Origin: Flammeovirga sp. EKP202
Lineage (GTDB): Bacteria > Bacteroidota > Bacteroidia > Cytophagales > Flammeovirgaceae
Reading direction: 5' to 3'
Length of the DNA: 64,000 bases
NCBI RefSeq assembly: GCF_014534745.1
Contig: NZ_JACVVP010000032.1
Coordinates: 24,465 to 88,464 of the forward strand
Shown: positions 26,082 through 34,242 of the stretch, piece after piece
Numbering within the stretch: the stretch's first letter is position 1
Layout: each line of letters starts with the position of its first letter
The notes under the pieces: model-generated
The model's database searches: none
Told to the model about the DNA's origin: nothing
What the model saw: only the letters and a program-made list of their open reading frames with translations
Position numbers and translations under genes: made by a program

Positions 26082-27293
26082 TTATTCAGAAATACTTTCT
26101 TCAGCAGCTTCTTTTACTTTACCGAAGATCATATTTTGATTTGCTAAAATAGTCGCAAAACCACGAGCGTCTTCACCTGTCCATGCATTGTTCATTTCAC
26201 CGTAAGCTCCGAATGTACTGTTCATCAAGTCATATTTTGACTCAATGCCTTCTAATTCGAATCTGTAAGGGTACAATGTCACGAATACCTCACCTGATAC
26301 GTGATCTTGTGTATCTTGAAGGAACTTCTCGATGTTACGCATTACTGGATCGATCCATTGTCCTTCGTGCGTCAACATACCATAGTAGTTACCTAATTGT
26401 TCTTTCCAATATAATTGCCACTTTGTAAGCGTGTGCTTCTCTAATAAGTGGTGCGCTTTAATAGTGACCACTGGAGCAGCCGCCTCAAAACCAACACGTC
26501 CTTTAATACCGATGATTGTATCACCTACGTGAATATCTCTACCGATACCAAATGGAGAAGCGATTTTATTTAATTCTTGAATAGCTTGTACCGGCTTGTC
26601 AAAAATATGACCGTCAATACCTACTAATTCACCTTTCTCAAAAGTCAACGCTACTTTCTTAGGAATAGTTTCCGTCACTTGCGTAGGGAAAGCCTCTTCA
26701 GGTAAAGTATTTCTTGAACCTAAAGTCTCTTTACCACCTACTGAAGTACCCCATAAACCTTGGTTGATAGAGTAAAGTGATTTTTCCCAATTTCCTTCTA
26801 CACCTTTAGCAATCAAGTAATCGATTTCGTCTTGTCTTGACAATTGATTATCTCTGATTGGTGTAATGATTTCAGCTCCTGGGCAGATAATTTTGAAAGC
26901 CATATCGAAACGGATTTGGTCGTTACCAGCACCAGTAGATCCATGAGCAATACTATCTGCACCAATTTTCTTAGCATATTCAGCAATTGCTAACGCTTGG
27001 AATACACGCTCTGCACTTACTGATAATGGATAAGTATTATATCTTAAAGCATTACCAAATACTAAGTACTTTACACATTGATCGTAAAACGTTTCCGTTT
27101 GATCTAAAGTAATGTGAGACTTAACACCTAAAGTATATGCTTTCTCTTCAATTTCTTTTAACTCCTCGTCCGAGAAACCTCCCGTCTGAACGATAGCGGT
27201 ATGCACTTCTAACCCTCTTTCTTCTGAAAGATACTTTACACAGTATGTTGTATCTAATCCACCACTAAAGGCTAAAACCACTTTCTTACTCAT
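26082..27293 (-). CDS. argG: Argininosuccinate synthase
   Basis: A 403-residue ATP-dependent ligase joining citrulline and aspartate. The PP-loop VLAFSGGLDTTYCVKYL (5-21), IAHGSTGAGNDQIRFD (about 120-135), and SVGGKETLGSR near 190 are all present. Length is typical. It follows the GNAT gene by 42 bp and ends before a strong terminator. In several Bacteroidota the same GNAT gene sits directly before argG, which supports one functional unit. The acyl-ornithine route makes citrulline after deacylation, so this step is the same as in other bacteria. Confidence 0.96.
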   Translation of the reverse strand: MSKKVVLAFSGGLDTTYCVKYLSEERGLEVHTAIVQTGGFSDEELKEIEEKAYTLGVKSHITLDQTETFYDQCVKYLVFGNALRYNTYPLSVSAERVFQALAIAEYAKKIGADSIAHGSTGAGNDQIRFDMAFKIICPGAEIITPIRDNQLSRQDEIDYLIAKGVEGNWEKSLYSINQGLWGTSVGGKETLGSRNTLPEEAFPTQVTETIPKKVALTFEKGELVGIDGHIFDKPVQAIQELNKIASPFGIGRDIHVGDTIIGIKGRVGFEAAAPVVTIKAHHLLEKHTLTKWQLYWKEQLGNYYGMLTHEGQWIDPVMRNIEKFLQDTQDHVSGEVFVTLYPYRFELEGIESKYDLMNSTFGAYGEMNNAWTGEDARGFATILANQNMIFGKVKEAAEESISE

Positions 27294-27335
27294 TGTCTCT
27301 ATTTCTTTTTTTGTTTGTTAAATCTTTTTCGGTCT

Positions 27336-27959
27336 CTACTCTACAGTAGATTTGTATCTAGGATCATTCGGATCGAAGATCATTCCAGTACATAAACAGT
27401 GTTTTCTTTCTGTTCTTTGTAAAATGTCATAGTTCACACAACTTTGACATCCTTTCCAGAATTGCTCATCATCTGTTAATTCAGAAAATGTAACAGGACG
27501 ATAACCCAACTCGCTGTTGATTCTCATGACAGGTAAACTTGTCGTCAAACCAAACAACTTTGCATCAGGGTATTTCTTTCTTGACAATTGGAAAGCTTTT
27601 TTCTTAATCGCTTTTGCCAAGCCAGTTCCTCTAAATTTAGGGTTTACAATTAATCCTGAGTTTGCAACATACTTGTTATGTCCCCAAGATTCAATATAGC
27701 AAAAACCTGCAAAGGTTCCGTCATCGGCAATTGCAATAACACCTTTCCCTTCCTCGAATTTCTTTTCGATATAATCCACGCTTCTCTTAGCAATACCAGT
27801 TCCTCTAGCTTTTGCTGATTCTTCAATTTGATGACAGATATCTTTTGCATACTCTTTATGCTCACTGATACTGGCTTCAATAATTGAAAAACTTGATATA
27901 TGTTGCATCTCTTGAATTAGATTCTTAACTGTCATTTCCTTAAAAACTTTATAGAGCAA
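27336..27959 (-). CDS. GNAT acyltransferase, likely glutamate N-acyltransferase of the arginine pathway
   Basis: A 207-residue GNAT protein. The acetyl-CoA motif is VNPKFRGTGLAKAIKKKAF (about 128-146), preceded by the strand GVIAIADDGTFAGFCYIE. The C-terminus has a cysteine cluster CQSC about 15 residues before CLC. A start at Met9 (27935) is also possible. No classical argA, argJ or argO-like gene is in the cluster, and a GNAT protein beside argG was linked to N-acylglutamate synthesis in Bacteroides by genetics (recalled, not checked). It would therefore make N-acetyl- or N-succinyl-glutamate, the first committed step. The Cys pairs could bind zinc. They are not part of the usual GNAT fold. 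Confidence 0.75.
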   Translation of the reverse strand: MLYKVFKEMTVKNLIQEMQHISSFSIIEASISEHKEYAKDICHQIEESAKARGTGIAKRSVDYIEKKFEEGKGVIAIADDGTFAGFCYIESWGHNKYVANSGLIVNPKFRGTGLAKAIKKKAFQLSRKKYPDAKLFGLTTSLPVMRINSELGYRPVTFSELTDDEQFWKGCQSCVNYDILQRTERKHCLCTGMIFDPNDPRYKSTVE

Positions 27960-28271
27960 GCTGTTAGTTAGTTTTTATACTTCCTCTCGTAAAACTTTGT
28001 TTGAAACACTATAATCGCGAGCCGACCAACACAAGTAATCACATTGTATTTTATAGTCGACATAAAATAGAACTAACGTCGAAAAAAACATCCTTCAACG
28101 GACGGCTTTACCGAATTTTTTAAACCTGTTATATGTCCTATTTTCTTTGTCATTTTTCCTTATTTGATAATCAAAATTAGGAAATTAAATACGATATATT
28201 CAAGTAAACCAGTGAATTATTAATACTTTTTTAAAATATAATTTTTATAGATGAAATATTTTCAAGACACC

Positions 28272-28316
28272 GTGTTAAATTTTGAACATAGTGATTTAGG
28301 GTGTTAAATTTTGAAC
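28272..28316. repeat. 16-bp direct repeat, 29-bp period
   Basis: GTGTTAAATTTTGAAC occurs at 28272-28287 and again at 28301-28316. Short direct repeats of this kind, with TGTTCAA on the other strand, are seen at ends of IS21-family elements, so this may be a relict insertion-sequence end. No transposase gene is present. Confidence 0.35.
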
Positions 28317-28324
28317 AAAATAAA

Positions 28325-28365
28325 AAAAGTTCAACAAATGATATTTCATCAAATGCTGAACTTTT
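28325..28365 (-). terminator. Terminator of the surface operon
   Basis: Arms AAAAGTTCA (28325-28333) and TGAACTTTT (28357-28365) with a T run on the minus strand, 25 bp past the stop at 28390. Confidence 0.7.
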
Positions 28366-28389
28366 AATGGTTAAATTGTTACTAAAAAA

Positions 28390-30120
28390 CTACAGATTTT
28401 CCAGTATCTTATCACAAAATTCATCAAGATTTAAATTTGTATTGACCATTCTTTCTGAATCAATATGTAATGAATCTTCATAGAAAGTGTCTCCCCAATA
28501 GAATCCAAATAGATATGTTGAATCTAATTTAGGGACAGACATTGTGATTATTCCTTTATCAACATACCCCACAAAACCAAATTCACCATCCGCTTTCTTT
28601 CTATATAGGTTTACAGAAGGAGCAATCTTTTTATTATCACAATATCCTGCATATTCAACATATACCTCAACACTTGCATCTAACTTAGAAAGGTGATCAT
28701 ATAATGAAATAGAAATATTATTGTCACAACCATTGAACACCTCCGATCTATAAATATGCTCTGTCCATTTATAGGTATGTGACCAATGATTAATATATTC
28801 ATAAAAAACTACCGAATCTGCATCTGGTAAAGCAGGCGAATGCCAATCATCTCTTCCTGAATAAGTCACTACTCTATCTCGAACAATCAATAGCTGCATA
28901 TCCATATCAATAGAATTATTCAATGTAATCTCCTTTGTGTCTTTGGTAATATTGATGATTGCTCTGCCATTCCCCAAAGGTTGACTAGAATTAGGTGATA
29001 CCAAATAAGCTTTTAATTCATAACTATTACCACTAGGTAATCGATGTGAATCTTCTATCTCAACAACCACACTTCCTGAAGAACATCTCCTATTATTTGT
29101 GAAAAAGTCTAGATTGTAAGAAGAAAGGTGAGTAGTTGTATACTTCACTTCTAAGCTTCCATCAACAGCAGGTGTGACCACTCCATCTCCATGAAATACC
29201 CATTGTCCATCATCATTACTGTAAGACCAAATTGGTACTATATCTCCAACTTTTATAGGTTCATTTGTTTCGGGATTATAAGTGTCATCATTTATTTTCA
29301 TGACAACCTCGATAGGTTCAGAAAATTCCGTTACCTCTTCACCATCAACAAACATATCAATTGAAGCGAAACCTGCAGTAACAAAATTACCTGTTGTTAC
29401 TTCTTCACCACTTTGGTCGATCACTGAATTAGGAGAAAAACCACCTGGAAAAGATTCTAAACTCGACGGTTCATTACTATCAAAATTTATGACTTGAACT
29501 TCTAATTCGTTTCCATGTAAAACTTCGCCCTCAGCATTTTTAAAAACAGTACCAGTATGAATACTAATTTCTGTTGAGGGACCTTCAACGTCTTCTGCAT
29601 TTTCATCTGACGATGTTGAAACCACAATTTCTTCCGTAACTGACCCGTCACCCACAATTGTTGCTACTTCCTTTTCGACCTTTACTCCTACTGGAGGTGT
29701 TTCAATATTCACAACATTTGCATATAGCTGCATCAATTCGCTGGTTCCATCAATGACAACTGGAATAGTAGTCGTTAAATAGTTTTCTCCTGATACTTTT
29801 ACTGTAAATCTCAATGGATCTACTATATCAGAATACTTTTTATTCACGGCTAAATTGATAATTCCATTTTTTGCAGAAAATGTCGATTCACCTGCATTAT
29901 TCAAGATTTTATCAGCATCAGGTCCTAGTAATTCTACTTCCAAAGCACCCTCTTCTGATAAACTAGCAGGATTAGATACATCACTTACTTTTATGGCTAC
30001 TTCATAGGTAGAAAGCTTTGGAGATACAGGAATTATAATATTTTCAAGAGGATTTTGACATGCATATACTATAAGTAAAGTTATAGATAAGGTCAATATA
30101 GAATAATATATCTTTTTCAT
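28390..30120 (-). CDS. Large lipoprotein of unknown function
   Basis: A 576-residue protein with lipoprotein signal (LLIVYACQN, Cys21). The rest is beta-rich. Residues 185-335 (GTVFKNAEGEVLHGN, then PGGFSPNSV, MKINDDTYNP, IVPIWSYSNDDGQWVFHGDG, TTTHLSSYNLDF) resemble the Ig/FAM171-like region of Bacteroidota surface proteins. This is a tentative reading. A C-terminal domain has two Cys (RRCSSGSV, FNGCDNN). Third gene of an operon after a T9SS cargo protein and a beta-barrel (14-bp gap). No enzyme motif recognised. The lipobox and partners suggest an outer-membrane-anchored accessory to the cargo. Confidence 0.75.
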   Translation of the reverse strand: MKKIYYSILTLSITLLIVYACQNPLENIIIPVSPKLSTYEVAIKVSDVSNPASLSEEGALEVELLGPDADKILNNAGESTFSAKNGIINLAVNKKYSDIVDPLRFTVKVSGENYLTTTIPVVIDGTSELMQLYANVVNIETPPVGVKVEKEVATIVGDGSVTEEIVVSTSSDENAEDVEGPSTEISIHTGTVFKNAEGEVLHGNELEVQVINFDSNEPSSLESFPGGFSPNSVIDQSGEEVTTGNFVTAGFASIDMFVDGEEVTEFSEPIEVVMKINDDTYNPETNEPIKVGDIVPIWSYSNDDGQWVFHGDGVVTPAVDGSLEVKYTTTHLSSYNLDFFTNNRRCSSGSVVVEIEDSHRLPSGNSYELKAYLVSPNSSQPLGNGRAIINITKDTKEITLNNSIDMDMQLLIVRDRVVTYSGRDDWHSPALPDADSVVFYEYINHWSHTYKWTEHIYRSEVFNGCDNNISISLYDHLSKLDASVEVYVEYAGYCDNKKIAPSVNLYRKKADGEFGFVGYVDKGIITMSVPKLDSTYLFGFYWGDTFYEDSLHIDSERMVNTNLNLDEFCDKILENL

Positions 30121-30134
30121 ATTTGTTTACTTGT

Positions 30135-30818
30135 TTAATTAATTCTGTAAGAGAGTCTGAGTTTCATAATCGGTAGCCAAGAATATCCTTCAAGGTTTTT
30201 TCTTAGCTGTTCCTGCTGTGATTCAAGTTGAGAAAACATCTCTGTACCTGAGAATGTCACATCAGGGCTACCCATGTAATAAGCTCCCAAATCAAAACCA
30301 AATCCTATTTTCCTCTTCGGCACCGCACGTCCAAAGCCTAAGCCAAAATAAGGAGCAAATTTTGCCCATTGACCATTAAAATAGATTTCTCCAATATCAT
30401 CTGTTGTGAATTCAATCTCTCCAATTGTAATTGGTTTCGCATATTTACCTTTCACCTCTATTTGGTTCTCTGGAATATAAGCTACACCTGCAAAAAGTTT
30501 AAAACTACTTTTATTAAATGGGAGATACTCTGCACGTAAATCAAGACTAATCGAAGCCATTGATAGTTTTGTATCCATCAACTCGCCTTGTACTGTCACG
30601 CGTTGTTCCAAGTCCGATACTTTTAAGTAATTAAAACCTAAGGCGAAGTTGAATTTTGAATAATTTCTAGCGATATCAATACCTGCTCCGGTAGTTCCTC
30701 CGTAAATTCCAATTGCCATTTTTCCTTCATAAGCAGGAGAAGCAGGAGTCTCATCTTGAGCAACGGTAAGCAATGAAATACCTATTGTGAAATAGGTTAT
30801 TAATAGTAATACTTTCAT
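30135..30818 (-). CDS. Outer-membrane beta-barrel protein
   Basis: The start is taken at ATG 30818 (MKVLLLITYFTIGISLL signal), not the longer frame to 30854, whose extra 12 residues are basic. Mature protein about 205 residues, with alternating amphipathic strands (IGIYGGTTGAGIDIARN, FNFALGFNYLKV, APYFGLGFGRAV) and a final strand MKLRLSYRIN typical of small porin-like barrels. Its order between a T9SS cargo and a lipoprotein suggests a membrane anchor or conduit. The function is unknown. 36 bp lies between the cargo stop and this start. Confidence 0.8.
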   Translation of the reverse strand: MKVLLLITYFTIGISLLTVAQDETPASPAYEGKMAIGIYGGTTGAGIDIARNYSKFNFALGFNYLKVSDLEQRVTVQGELMDTKLSMASISLDLRAEYLPFNKSSFKLFAGVAYIPENQIEVKGKYAKPITIGEIEFTTDDIGEIYFNGQWAKFAPYFGLGFGRAVPKRKIGFGFDLGAYYMGSPDVTFSGTEMFSQLESQQEQLRKNLEGYSWLPIMKLRLSYRIN

Positions 30819-30854
30819 GTTAGTTCTTCTTCTGAATTTAAATTTGAATAGCAA

Positions 30855-33809
30855 TTATCTTATCACCTTTTTTGTAAAAGATGCTTTATCTGTATTGAAC
30901 TGAAATAATAATATTTCACCCTTTTTGGTAGGGATGAACAGTTCTCCTTGAGGAACCTCTAATACATCGATAACCTGACCAGAAGTATTGAAGATCGTTA
31001 AGTTAGCAGTAATAGCACTTATTACATTTACCCCATTATCTGTAGATCCAATGGCTATTTCATCTTCAAGAGTATTTTTAAGGCTTAATACTTCGCTGTT
31101 TTTAGGTTCAATACTCAGTGAGAAACGCTCTTCTTCTCCTTCTTCAGCTTCAAACTTATACCCATTTTGAGATAATATCCACGTAGTCCCTTTTTTATGA
31201 TCAAGTAACTTTACCTCGTAATCATCAAACCCTTCGATATCGGAAATATTAATTTCACCTTCTCCAACATAATTTCTTAGGTAAAGAGGTATTAAATATT
31301 CTTCTTGAGTTGGAAGAGCTTGTATTGATAGAGGTTGATGTTCTTTATCAAGAGTTGCAAATAAGAAGTTATTTGACTTCGAGCTAAAATCCAATGCATC
31401 CCAACCTTGATCAAAACCTTCAGTAGCCCAATCCATTGATGCTATCAAAATCTCTCGTTGTTTCTGTTCTCCTTCAAACTTCAGCCAAAGTCTACCATTT
31501 AAGCTTCTCTTTCTCAATAAAGACTCTGTTATTGATTGACGTTGACTATTTAAAAAAGTAATCTCTTGATCTATTGTATCTACCTGTACAAAAAATCCTT
31601 GTCCTACAGATATATTCCTTAAACTAGATGAAAGATCATGACCACGTATATTTACTCCTGACAAATTCCAAGTCACATAATCATTACTACTGTAATCCTC
31701 ACCCTCTGAATAGTCATCTAACCAAAAGTAAAGTGCTGATATTTTTGGATTATCTAATAAAAGCTGTTCACCACTGATTGGAGATGGATATGGATTACCT
31801 ATTAAATTATTACCATCTTCATTCACATATTCTAATGGTACTACTATCTCCCCGCTATTAGGTTTACCTCTAAAAGATATATAACCTCCTTTCCAAATTG
31901 CAAAGCCTTGCCCTTGTTGCATGGTTAAAGTAGAATCTGTAACATGTTTCCAGTTATCAGCTTTTACTTCCAAAGAACTTCCGACATCATAAAAAAGGCT
32001 TCTAGAACTTGATGATAAACTAGGAAGTAATACATGGTTTTGAACTGGAGATGAAATAAATTTATAACCTGCCCCCCAGCCAGGATATACAAATTGATAA
32101 AAGGAGCCATTCCCTTCATAAGAATCATGTAGTAGAACAGAATTAATTCCTACTTGTATAACCCCATGATTCTTAATTTCACCATCAACCTCCACAAGGC
32201 TACGGTTTCTGTAAGAATAATAATAACCAACATCTAATTGAGCTTTTGATGTAACTACAAGACTTGAAGCTATTAAATTACCATTTATACTTGTACGATA
32301 AATTCCATCAATAATTGCAGGTTTATCAATAGTTGGCTTTCCATTTGACCATGCATCTCCATTCCAAATAGTAGTATCTGATGAATAATTAAACTGAAAA
32401 CTACTGATATAACTTGTACCTTCCGTCCCATCCAATCCTAAAATAGAAGAAGATGTATTTAAAAGTCCTGTCAAATAATACCCATTATCAAGTTTCCTCT
32501 CATTTGCATAGTCAATACTAATCACATCAAGTTGTTCCTTTTTTAATATTGTACCTCTTCTAGTTGACACCTCTATCACAAAAGCACCAGGTTCCAGATT
32601 TACATCATCAATGGATACACTTCCATGAATTTCACCAAAAACATAAAGGTTACCATTTTGATTAACAGAGATTGAGTTAGCATAATTATCACCACTCGCT
32701 TCTATTCTTTTAAACCACGCCTGTCCACCATTAGAACCTTGAAATTTTGATACAAATATTTCCTTTGACGCATTATCATAAAATTGATCTACATTTATGG
32801 TATCTGCACCCAAGGATATATAAATTGTGTCAAGTTCATAATAACCTGAAAGGTAAACATCTCCTGTTTTGCTCACATCAATGGACTGTATACTTTCAGT
32901 ATAATAATTAATGGCACCTGTCTTTGGTGAATGATAAAAGAAGGGTCTTTTCTTCCATTTTGATACACCTTGATCACTTAACTTCATTACATAACCAACA
33001 GTATCAGAATCTACAAAGGCAGTTCTAAACCATTCGTCTGTATCTCCACAAACAAAAACATCCCCTAGATTATCAGTGGCAATATCATTGACCGAAAACA
33101 TCCCCCCATTTCCCGTATTAAATTGGTAAACCCAATCATAAGTCAAATCATTATTCAATCGCAAAATAAAATGATCACTTCCATCACCAAGTGGGTTCGT
33201 AGATTGAAGAGAATCAACTTCAGATTCATCAGGATTAAAGTCTAATCCACTCTGAAGATAGCCATCAAAGCTACCCGTAAGTACCACTTTTCCAGAAATA
33301 TTCACAAATAATTTTTCACCCTTCTCAGCTCCTTTACCTCCAAAAGTAACTTGTGAAAGAAGTGTACCGGTACCATCTAATTTGACTAAGGCAATATCTC
33401 TATAATCGCCGTCGGCAGTTACTTCTATCGTTCCTGAATTTGGATCTAAATCAACGGTATTTTTGTAATCTCCTAGCAAATAAATGTTACCTGATGTATC
33501 AGCAGCTATATCTGAAACAAATAATGAAGTGGTACTGTCCCCGTAAAATTTAGACCAAAGAAAGTTTCCTTCTTTATCGTATTTCACTATTCCAGTTCCC
33601 TCTCCACTTGCTGTATTATTAGCATTAAAACTAATACCATCGTTAAAGTGTGTGAGTAAGATCAAATTATCATCGTGATCTATTGTCTGAGCAACTATAC
33701 TTGCTTCTGAAGGGAGCAACTTTGCCCACTTCTTAGTTAAGTCTTGTGCCTTGCCTACCAGAGATAAAGAATATAGGTATAGCAATAGTAGTGTAGTTTT
33801 TTTTAGCAT
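30855..33809 (-). CDS. T9SS-secreted large surface protein
   Basis: A 984-residue protein. The start at 33809 is chosen because MLKKTTLLLLYLYSLSLVGKAQ is a signal peptide. The frame is open to 33947 but the extension is basic and non-signal-like. The N-terminal 400 residues have SBBP/WD-like beta repeats of the form GNIYLLGDY, GDVFVCGDT, GDVYLSGYY, GNLYVFGEI, spaced about 60 residues, with IALVKLDGTG and FGGKG. The middle is beta-rich with no known catalytic motif. The last 80 residues (NLTIFNTSGQVIDVLEVPQG, QFNTDKASFTKKVIR) match the T9SS type A C-terminal sorting signal, so it is probably exported by the type IX system and anchored or released. First gene of the three-gene operon. A -7-like TACTTTTG lies 51 bp upstream. 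Confidence 0.85.
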   Translation of the reverse strand: MLKKTTLLLLYLYSLSLVGKAQDLTKKWAKLLPSEASIVAQTIDHDDNLILLTHFNDGISFNANNTASGEGTGIVKYDKEGNFLWSKFYGDSTTSLFVSDIAADTSGNIYLLGDYKNTVDLDPNSGTIEVTADGDYRDIALVKLDGTGTLLSQVTFGGKGAEKGEKLFVNISGKVVLTGSFDGYLQSGLDFNPDESEVDSLQSTNPLGDGSDHFILRLNNDLTYDWVYQFNTGNGGMFSVNDIATDNLGDVFVCGDTDEWFRTAFVDSDTVGYVMKLSDQGVSKWKKRPFFYHSPKTGAINYYTESIQSIDVSKTGDVYLSGYYELDTIYISLGADTINVDQFYDNASKEIFVSKFQGSNGGQAWFKRIEASGDNYANSISVNQNGNLYVFGEIHGSVSIDDVNLEPGAFVIEVSTRRGTILKKEQLDVISIDYANERKLDNGYYLTGLLNTSSSILGLDGTEGTSYISSFQFNYSSDTTIWNGDAWSNGKPTIDKPAIIDGIYRTSINGNLIASSLVVTSKAQLDVGYYYSYRNRSLVEVDGEIKNHGVIQVGINSVLLHDSYEGNGSFYQFVYPGWGAGYKFISSPVQNHVLLPSLSSSSRSLFYDVGSSLEVKADNWKHVTDSTLTMQQGQGFAIWKGGYISFRGKPNSGEIVVPLEYVNEDGNNLIGNPYPSPISGEQLLLDNPKISALYFWLDDYSEGEDYSSNDYVTWNLSGVNIRGHDLSSSLRNISVGQGFFVQVDTIDQEITFLNSQRQSITESLLRKRSLNGRLWLKFEGEQKQREILIASMDWATEGFDQGWDALDFSSKSNNFLFATLDKEHQPLSIQALPTQEEYLIPLYLRNYVGEGEINISDIEGFDDYEVKLLDHKKGTTWILSQNGYKFEAEEGEEERFSLSIEPKNSEVLSLKNTLEDEIAIGSTDNGVNVISAITANLTIFNTSGQVIDVLEVPQGELFIPTKKGEILLFQFNTDKASFTKKVIR

Positions 33810-33859
33810 ATAAATTTTGAACATTAAGTTTAAAAAGAAAGCAATGAGATCATATCCAT

Positions 33860-33867
33860 CAAAAGTA
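33860..33867 (-). promoter_or_regulatory. -7-like box of the T9SS operon
   Basis: Minus strand TACTTTTG fits TAnnTTTG, 51 bp before the ATG. No -33 TTG at proper spacing. Confidence 0.35.
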
Positions 33868-34047
33868 TAGCATGCTTTGGGTTTAGTCTTCTTGAGGAAT
33901 GATCTAAGAAAATAATGACACCGAAAGGTACCACTGTTTTTTTTCAAAAAGTATACCCAAAATGGGGTATTTTTAAATTATTTCTCATTCATCAACAACT
34001 TACGATAGAAGAGCATTAGAAAAATTATTCAAAAATATTTCTATCCC

Positions 34048-34061
34048 GAAACCGGTAACAG
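34048..34061 (-). promoter_or_regulatory. Operator-like site E before pullulanase (GAAACCGGTAACAG)
   Basis: Read on the minus strand it has ACCGGTTTC, sharing the ACCGGTT/CGGTTTC core of sites A-D, and holds ACCGGT as a palindrome. It lies 182 bp before the pullulanase ATG. It is the only such site outside the sus control regions that I found, and suggests co-regulation. Confidence 0.4.
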
Positions 34062-34242
34062 CTATGTAGTTTGATTTTACTTATTGTTTATTACATAAAA
34101 CCTAGACATTTTGAAGATAGGTTCTTATTGAAAGCAGTTTATAAGTTGATATTAGTTAACTTATATATACAGACAGAGAGGTATTTCTTTAATATAGAAC
34201 CATTGTCAATTCAATTTTATAATACAAGAAAATTCATTTTAA

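Larger units (their letters stand above)
27960..28389. other. 430-bp intergenic region with a direct repeat
   Basis: No gene seen. It must hold the promoter of the GNAT-argG transcript, but no clear -7 box is visible. The right part holds two copies of a 16-bp sequence (28272-28287, 28301-28316) and the terminator of the gene at 28390. Confidence 0.6.
33810..34242. other. 433-bp divergent control region of the T9SS gene and pullulanase
   Basis: No gene seen. It holds a -7-like box for the leftward gene (33860-33867) and an operator-like site at 34048-34061 related to the sus sites. No convincing promoter for the pullulanase was found. Confidence 0.6.
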
